A program made the translations under genes and the position numbers. A DNA stretch of 64,000 bases from Ceratorhiza oryzae-sativae (lineage: Eukaryota > Basidiomycota > Agaricomycetes > Cantharellales > Ceratobasidiaceae): contig JARWMV010000232.1 in NCBI GenBank assembly GCA_030998015.1, positions 2,046,001 through 2,110,000 on the forward strand, written 5' to 3'. The notes beneath the pieces are model-generated. The model did no database searches. It saw nothing but the letters and a program-made list of their open reading frames with translations, and was not told the DNA's origin. This document shows positions 60,449 through 64,000 of this stretch, in pieces. The first letter of the stretch is position 1. Each line of letters starts with the position of its first letter.

Positions 60449-63359
60449 TCAGTTATTCGGAGTATTATTTCCGGGGCCATTATTAGCGCTGGAGGCCCCA
60501 GCTGCGCTCGCAGACGCCCCAGGCGTTGCTTGAGCGTCCGCCGGACGGCGACGACGGCGACGGCGGCTGAAATACGGAATGAGCGTCAGTGACAAGCGCT
60601 CAGTCTATTTCGTATCTGCATACCGAGGGAATGGTGGTGGTTTCGTCATCGGACGCTCGTCCAAATCCAATGCAACATTTGTCCCCGCCTGGAGAGCCTG
60701 AAACACACCTTAATTTGACTCATCAGCCTGGTACAACATGCTACTCACCTCGATCCAATCTACTACTTGCATCACATTCTCAGCCTGGAGCAAAAATTGC
60801 TCCCCTTCGCACCGCACGCGGATCACATTTCGCTTCTTGTAATAGTCACTCCCAAGGCCACTCTCAGACCGCTGAAGGGTATAATGCCGTATTAGAGCGT
60901 TAGGGGAACTGAACGGTCCGTTAAAGTGCGACAGACTCGATGCAAACGAGCCGGAAGCTTGGTTGTGCGACCAACGACGGTTGGAAGTGCTGCTTGAAGA
61001 CGCGCTCACGGAGACCGTGCCTTGGCTAGAGTTTGTCTTATCGTCTGAAGAAGTTGGCTCGGGAGACGTCGAGACGGTAGCTCGCGAAGAGTTGTTTTGG
61101 AATCGAGACAGTATGGACGACCGGCTCGAATTCTCAGTCGCCGAAGAGGAAGATCTTGTGTGTGAAGACGAGCGGCGTGCTGGGGCGTTGACCTTGAGGG
61201 GCGGCCGAGGTATGTTAGATTCATGACCTGGCAGGTGCACTATTTCTCTCATTTCAGTCTCAAGTGCTTGGCCATAATCAAACTACTCACCAGTTGGCGA
61301 ATTCAGGTCAACCTCATCTTCACTCACTACTCCCTCGTATCGCTCCTTACCCTTGACCTTTCCTCCGATTGGGTGCCTCCTGATATCGTGCTTGTATATA
61401 AAGAGACTCGTTCCATGCAATACGATATACTGTTTCTTCCAGGCGCGGTCCTTGGCCAAAACACCAGGTGCACTAAACTCCATTTTGCGCGGCATCATTG
61501 CCTCAATATGAATCCCACAAGAATAAGGCGGGAGCTTTTCTCTGCCCTCTTCCTCGCGCGGAACAGCAGGGTACAACTCCTTGTACGACGGGGGATGTCT
61601 CAGCATTGTTGGCATTGAGTTGCGTCGCATCAAGGGGGTTGGCATGGGTGCGGCAGGTGTACCAGGCGTCGCAGCAATAATAGGTAACCCATCTCTGGGG
61701 TTGAGGACTGGGGATCGAGCATTAGCAAACGGATCCAGAGAAGCCTCCTCCGTAGGTGGGGAGGTCAGGTTCATCATGCTCTGTGATACCTGATGGTATA
61801 ACCCTGGCCTGGGCGACTCGTCGCTTGCATCGCGTAAAATGGTGGCTGCTCGGGCGCGTCTCGCCGCAATCGATGGCATGGGTGATACTGGGGCAGCACG
61901 AGGTGTTGAAACGTTGAGCCGAGGCGGAGAGGCCATCGACAACAACTCAGATACGCGAGGCGTCCGATGAGGGCTCTTCATCACTTGACGCATGGCAGCC
62001 ACTGGATGGGAAAAGTAGTCTGCGCGCGAAGTTCCCTGTTCAGCTCCTGCGTACCGGTCGGCCCCCGGTGTTGCATCCACTACGGTCCATGGTGATAAGC
62101 CACCAATAGTCGATGTACCTGGCGTAATTTGAAGCCCCAAAGCCGAGCTCTCGCTAGGGAGTGCTCGGTTCTGAGAAGCCCGCGGAGTGGATAGACCAAC
62201 GGCTCCCTGTTCTGAAGGACCAGGAGTGTGCGCTTCACGTGCATCGAAATAGCTAGTATCCTCGCTGCCGCTCTGTTCGGCGGATTCATTCATACTATCG
62301 TCGATACTGTCACGAGTTTCGGGCGACGAGCCTTCAGCAGGTGTAGCCTCTTCGGTGTCGGATGAGTCGCTCCCATCGGTGCTGCCATCATCATCCTCGT
62401 CTTCGTCTTCTTCCTGTTGTTCCATATGTGTATTGGAAGTTCCATGTCGCATAAGTGCCGGCATCGCCTTCTTGACATGACGCATTTCTCCTGGTTGAAA
62501 ACTCTGAAACCGAGAATAGGTAAGATGCCAAAAATAGCAGTGATATGATGCGTACCCTAGTACGAGGCAATGCATGCGTATGCGTTGGTGTTGGGGGAAG
62601 AGGCGGCAAGTTAAGAATCGGCATCGGCATCATCGACCGCGTGACTGAGGGTGAAAGACGCATGGAGCTGGGGGTGGTCGGCATAGGCATGCTCCTTCCT
62701 AATGCTCTGGGTGTTCTGGAGACAATGGGCGAGGAGTTGGCCGCGCTTGGTGCCGAGCCAGCTTGTGATGAATGCCCAGAGGCATAGCCCGAGTCGTACA
62801 TCTCCGGACTATCTTTGATGGCAGGTGAGTATTCGCCAGAGGGCACGGCAACGGTGGACATGGGTACTTGTAATTGATCCTGGTCTGGGCTGGGGTCGTG
62901 GTTGTGGTCGTGGTCGTCAGAATGGGGTGAATTGGGCGAAAAGAGGAGCGAGTCAATAGGCAAGTGCAGTTGAAAGGTGGAGCCTGATGCGCCAGGGACG
63001 GCTGGGCACGTTGCGTTACTGAAAGAGGCCGTAAGCGGCTTGGGTTCGGCGGGAGTGCTTGTTGGGAAGGCTGAAGTCGTATTCCGACGGGGGCGTGTGA
63101 GCGGCTCGGGACCGATGCTGTCGGCAGAAGGGCGGGGCTTGTCACACGAAGCGCGCCCGGCGAGGCTCACAAACACAGTCGGCTCCTTGTCCAGCGGGCG
63201 AGGGCCGAGAACTTTCCGGACGACTGAAGAGGCACGGGCGTGCAGCTGCGAAGGCTGGAGCAGCGTGAGGGTGGACGAAGGACGAGAGCGGGTCGACTGA
63301 ACCGGCGGGCTGGCAGACTTGGGCTTGGCTCGGTTGTTCCGGGAAGGAAAACGGTGCAT
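60449..63359 (-). CDS. PH-domain protein with long disordered N-terminus
   Basis: Starts [20 protein letters not shown] (ATG 63359; upstream in-frame codons are not ATG-led). About 650 residues are disordered, with Ser/Pro patches and an acidic run ([19 protein letters not shown]). The pleckstrin homology domain begins near 61530: [40 protein letters not shown], then a Ser-rich insert of about 100 residues. The domain resumes [20 protein letters not shown] and [20 protein letters not shown], the C-terminal Trp helix. This is the split-PH arrangement seen in fungal Skg3/Caf120-like proteins. A poly-Arg stretch (RRRRRRR) follows across the last intron, then an Ala/Gly/Asn tail. Role probably at the plasma membrane cortex, inferred. 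Confidence 0.82.
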
Positions 63360-63953
63360 TCTGCGCGGGTGTGGGTATAAGTTGTCGCCTGGGACAGAGA
63401 CGAGGCGACGAGGTATCAGCAAAAGGGTTGATGGTCGTCCAGGGACGGTTTTATGGGAACGAGATGGACGCGCCGTCGAAGCCGAGCTCCGGCCAGAGCT
63501 GAGCACTTAAATGAACTCACCTGATCAAAAGAACATGGTTCAGGCGGTCTCCTACGCGGCCGGTGGGGTGGTTGTGGTCGTCTGCAACCCGAGCTTATGT
63601 GTTCCCGTCGAGATCTCGACTCGCCCGCCCAGAATGACGCACATTTCACCCACAGATTTCAAATTCACTGCGCCGGCCCCGCGCTCGTCTCCACTCGGCT
63701 CGATCCCCAAAATACGTTCTCCGCTCGTCACACCGCTAGCGTTGCGCAATAAATAGGCTAGAGGTGTATAAAAAATATCGTGGCTGCATAATATGAAAGC
63801 CATGTTGGCCCAGTTCAAACAAATTATTGGGCACAGTGGTCATAGCCGAGAATAGCACGATCGCTTCTTAGAGCCTCCTGCAAATCCGATTGCGTCATGT
63901 AAAACGAGACCGACTCGAATTCACCAAAATTTCTCGATCACTGGCCAGTCAAC
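63360..63953. other. Divergent region upstream of the PH-domain gene
   Basis: 594 bp. Protein-like Ser/Arg codons continue upstream of the PH gene's ATG, so a 5' exon is possible, but I find no ATG-led path. Confidence 0.35.
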
Positions 63954-64000
63954 ATGACAACCAACATCAAGTCTAGAGTGCGAAAATGGTACGAACCAAA
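63954..64000 (+). CDS. Possible start of a gene running off the right edge
   Basis: ATG at 63954 opens MTTNIKSRVRKW with a GTACG donor-like site right after. An alternative ATG in another frame lies 39 bases on. Too short to identify. Confidence 0.25.
   Translation, partial: MTTNIKSRVRKWYEP

Overview
This window is nuclear DNA of a filamentous fungus, almost certainly a basidiomycete. Nearly every gene is cut by many 50-60 nt GT-AG introns. The gene set is fungal (Rrn6/Rrn7/Rrn11, Stm1, Snf4, Sec23, Rsa1/NUFIP1, DUF1769 and DUF7729 proteins) and gene density is about one per 2 kb on both strands. The feel is that of an Agaricomycete, perhaps Ceratobasidiaceae/Rhizoctonia, but that placement is inference. 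I see no mobile element, CRISPR array, tRNA or rRNA. Exon coordinates were worked out by hand, so each CDS entry spans start to stop including introns.

Layout. 1-4.3 kb: acetyl-CoA thiolase (cut by the left edge) and, divergently, a fused pseudouridine-5'-phosphate glycosidase/kinase. 4.8-11.8 kb: RNA polymerase I Core Factor subunits RRN7 and RRN6, with LSM1 between them. 12.3-19.7 kb: STM1, a divergent NDUFA5/MRPL32 pair, a long low-complexity protein and ribosomal protein eL13. 19.8-20.9 kb: the third Core Factor subunit, RRN11. 21.6-30.7 kb: a RING/coiled-coil protein, an M16 metalloprotease, a 2-Cys peroxiredoxin and a NUFIP1/Rsa1-like snoRNP factor. 32.4-37.6 kb: SNF4 (AMPK gamma) and a cAMP phosphodiesterase. 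37.8-39.8 kb: a peroxisomal acyl/oxalyl-CoA synthetase with broken frames. 40.2-43.6 kb: two tandem paralogues of an unrecognised membrane protein. 43.9-51.2 kb: mL59, a DUF1769 protein, SEC23 and a DUF7729 surface protein. 51.5-64 kb: a C2H2 transcription factor, an MFS transporter, PP1 (GLC7), a PH-domain protein and the start of one more gene.

What stands out. All three Core Factor subunits (Rrn6, Rrn7, Rrn11) lie within about 16 kb, embedded among other RNA/ribosome genes (LSM1, STM1, eL13, NUFIP1, pseudouridine salvage). In budding yeast these three genes are on different chromosomes. Other points are microexons of 4, 9, 11 and 15 nt, two GC-AG introns, an in-frame retainable intron in PP1, and a palindromic TCACGTGA element upstream of several genes. 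About ten one-base frame breaks occur, most of them at short homopolymers and several in conserved genes. They look more like sequence error than gene death, and any pseudogene call here should be treated with that in mind.
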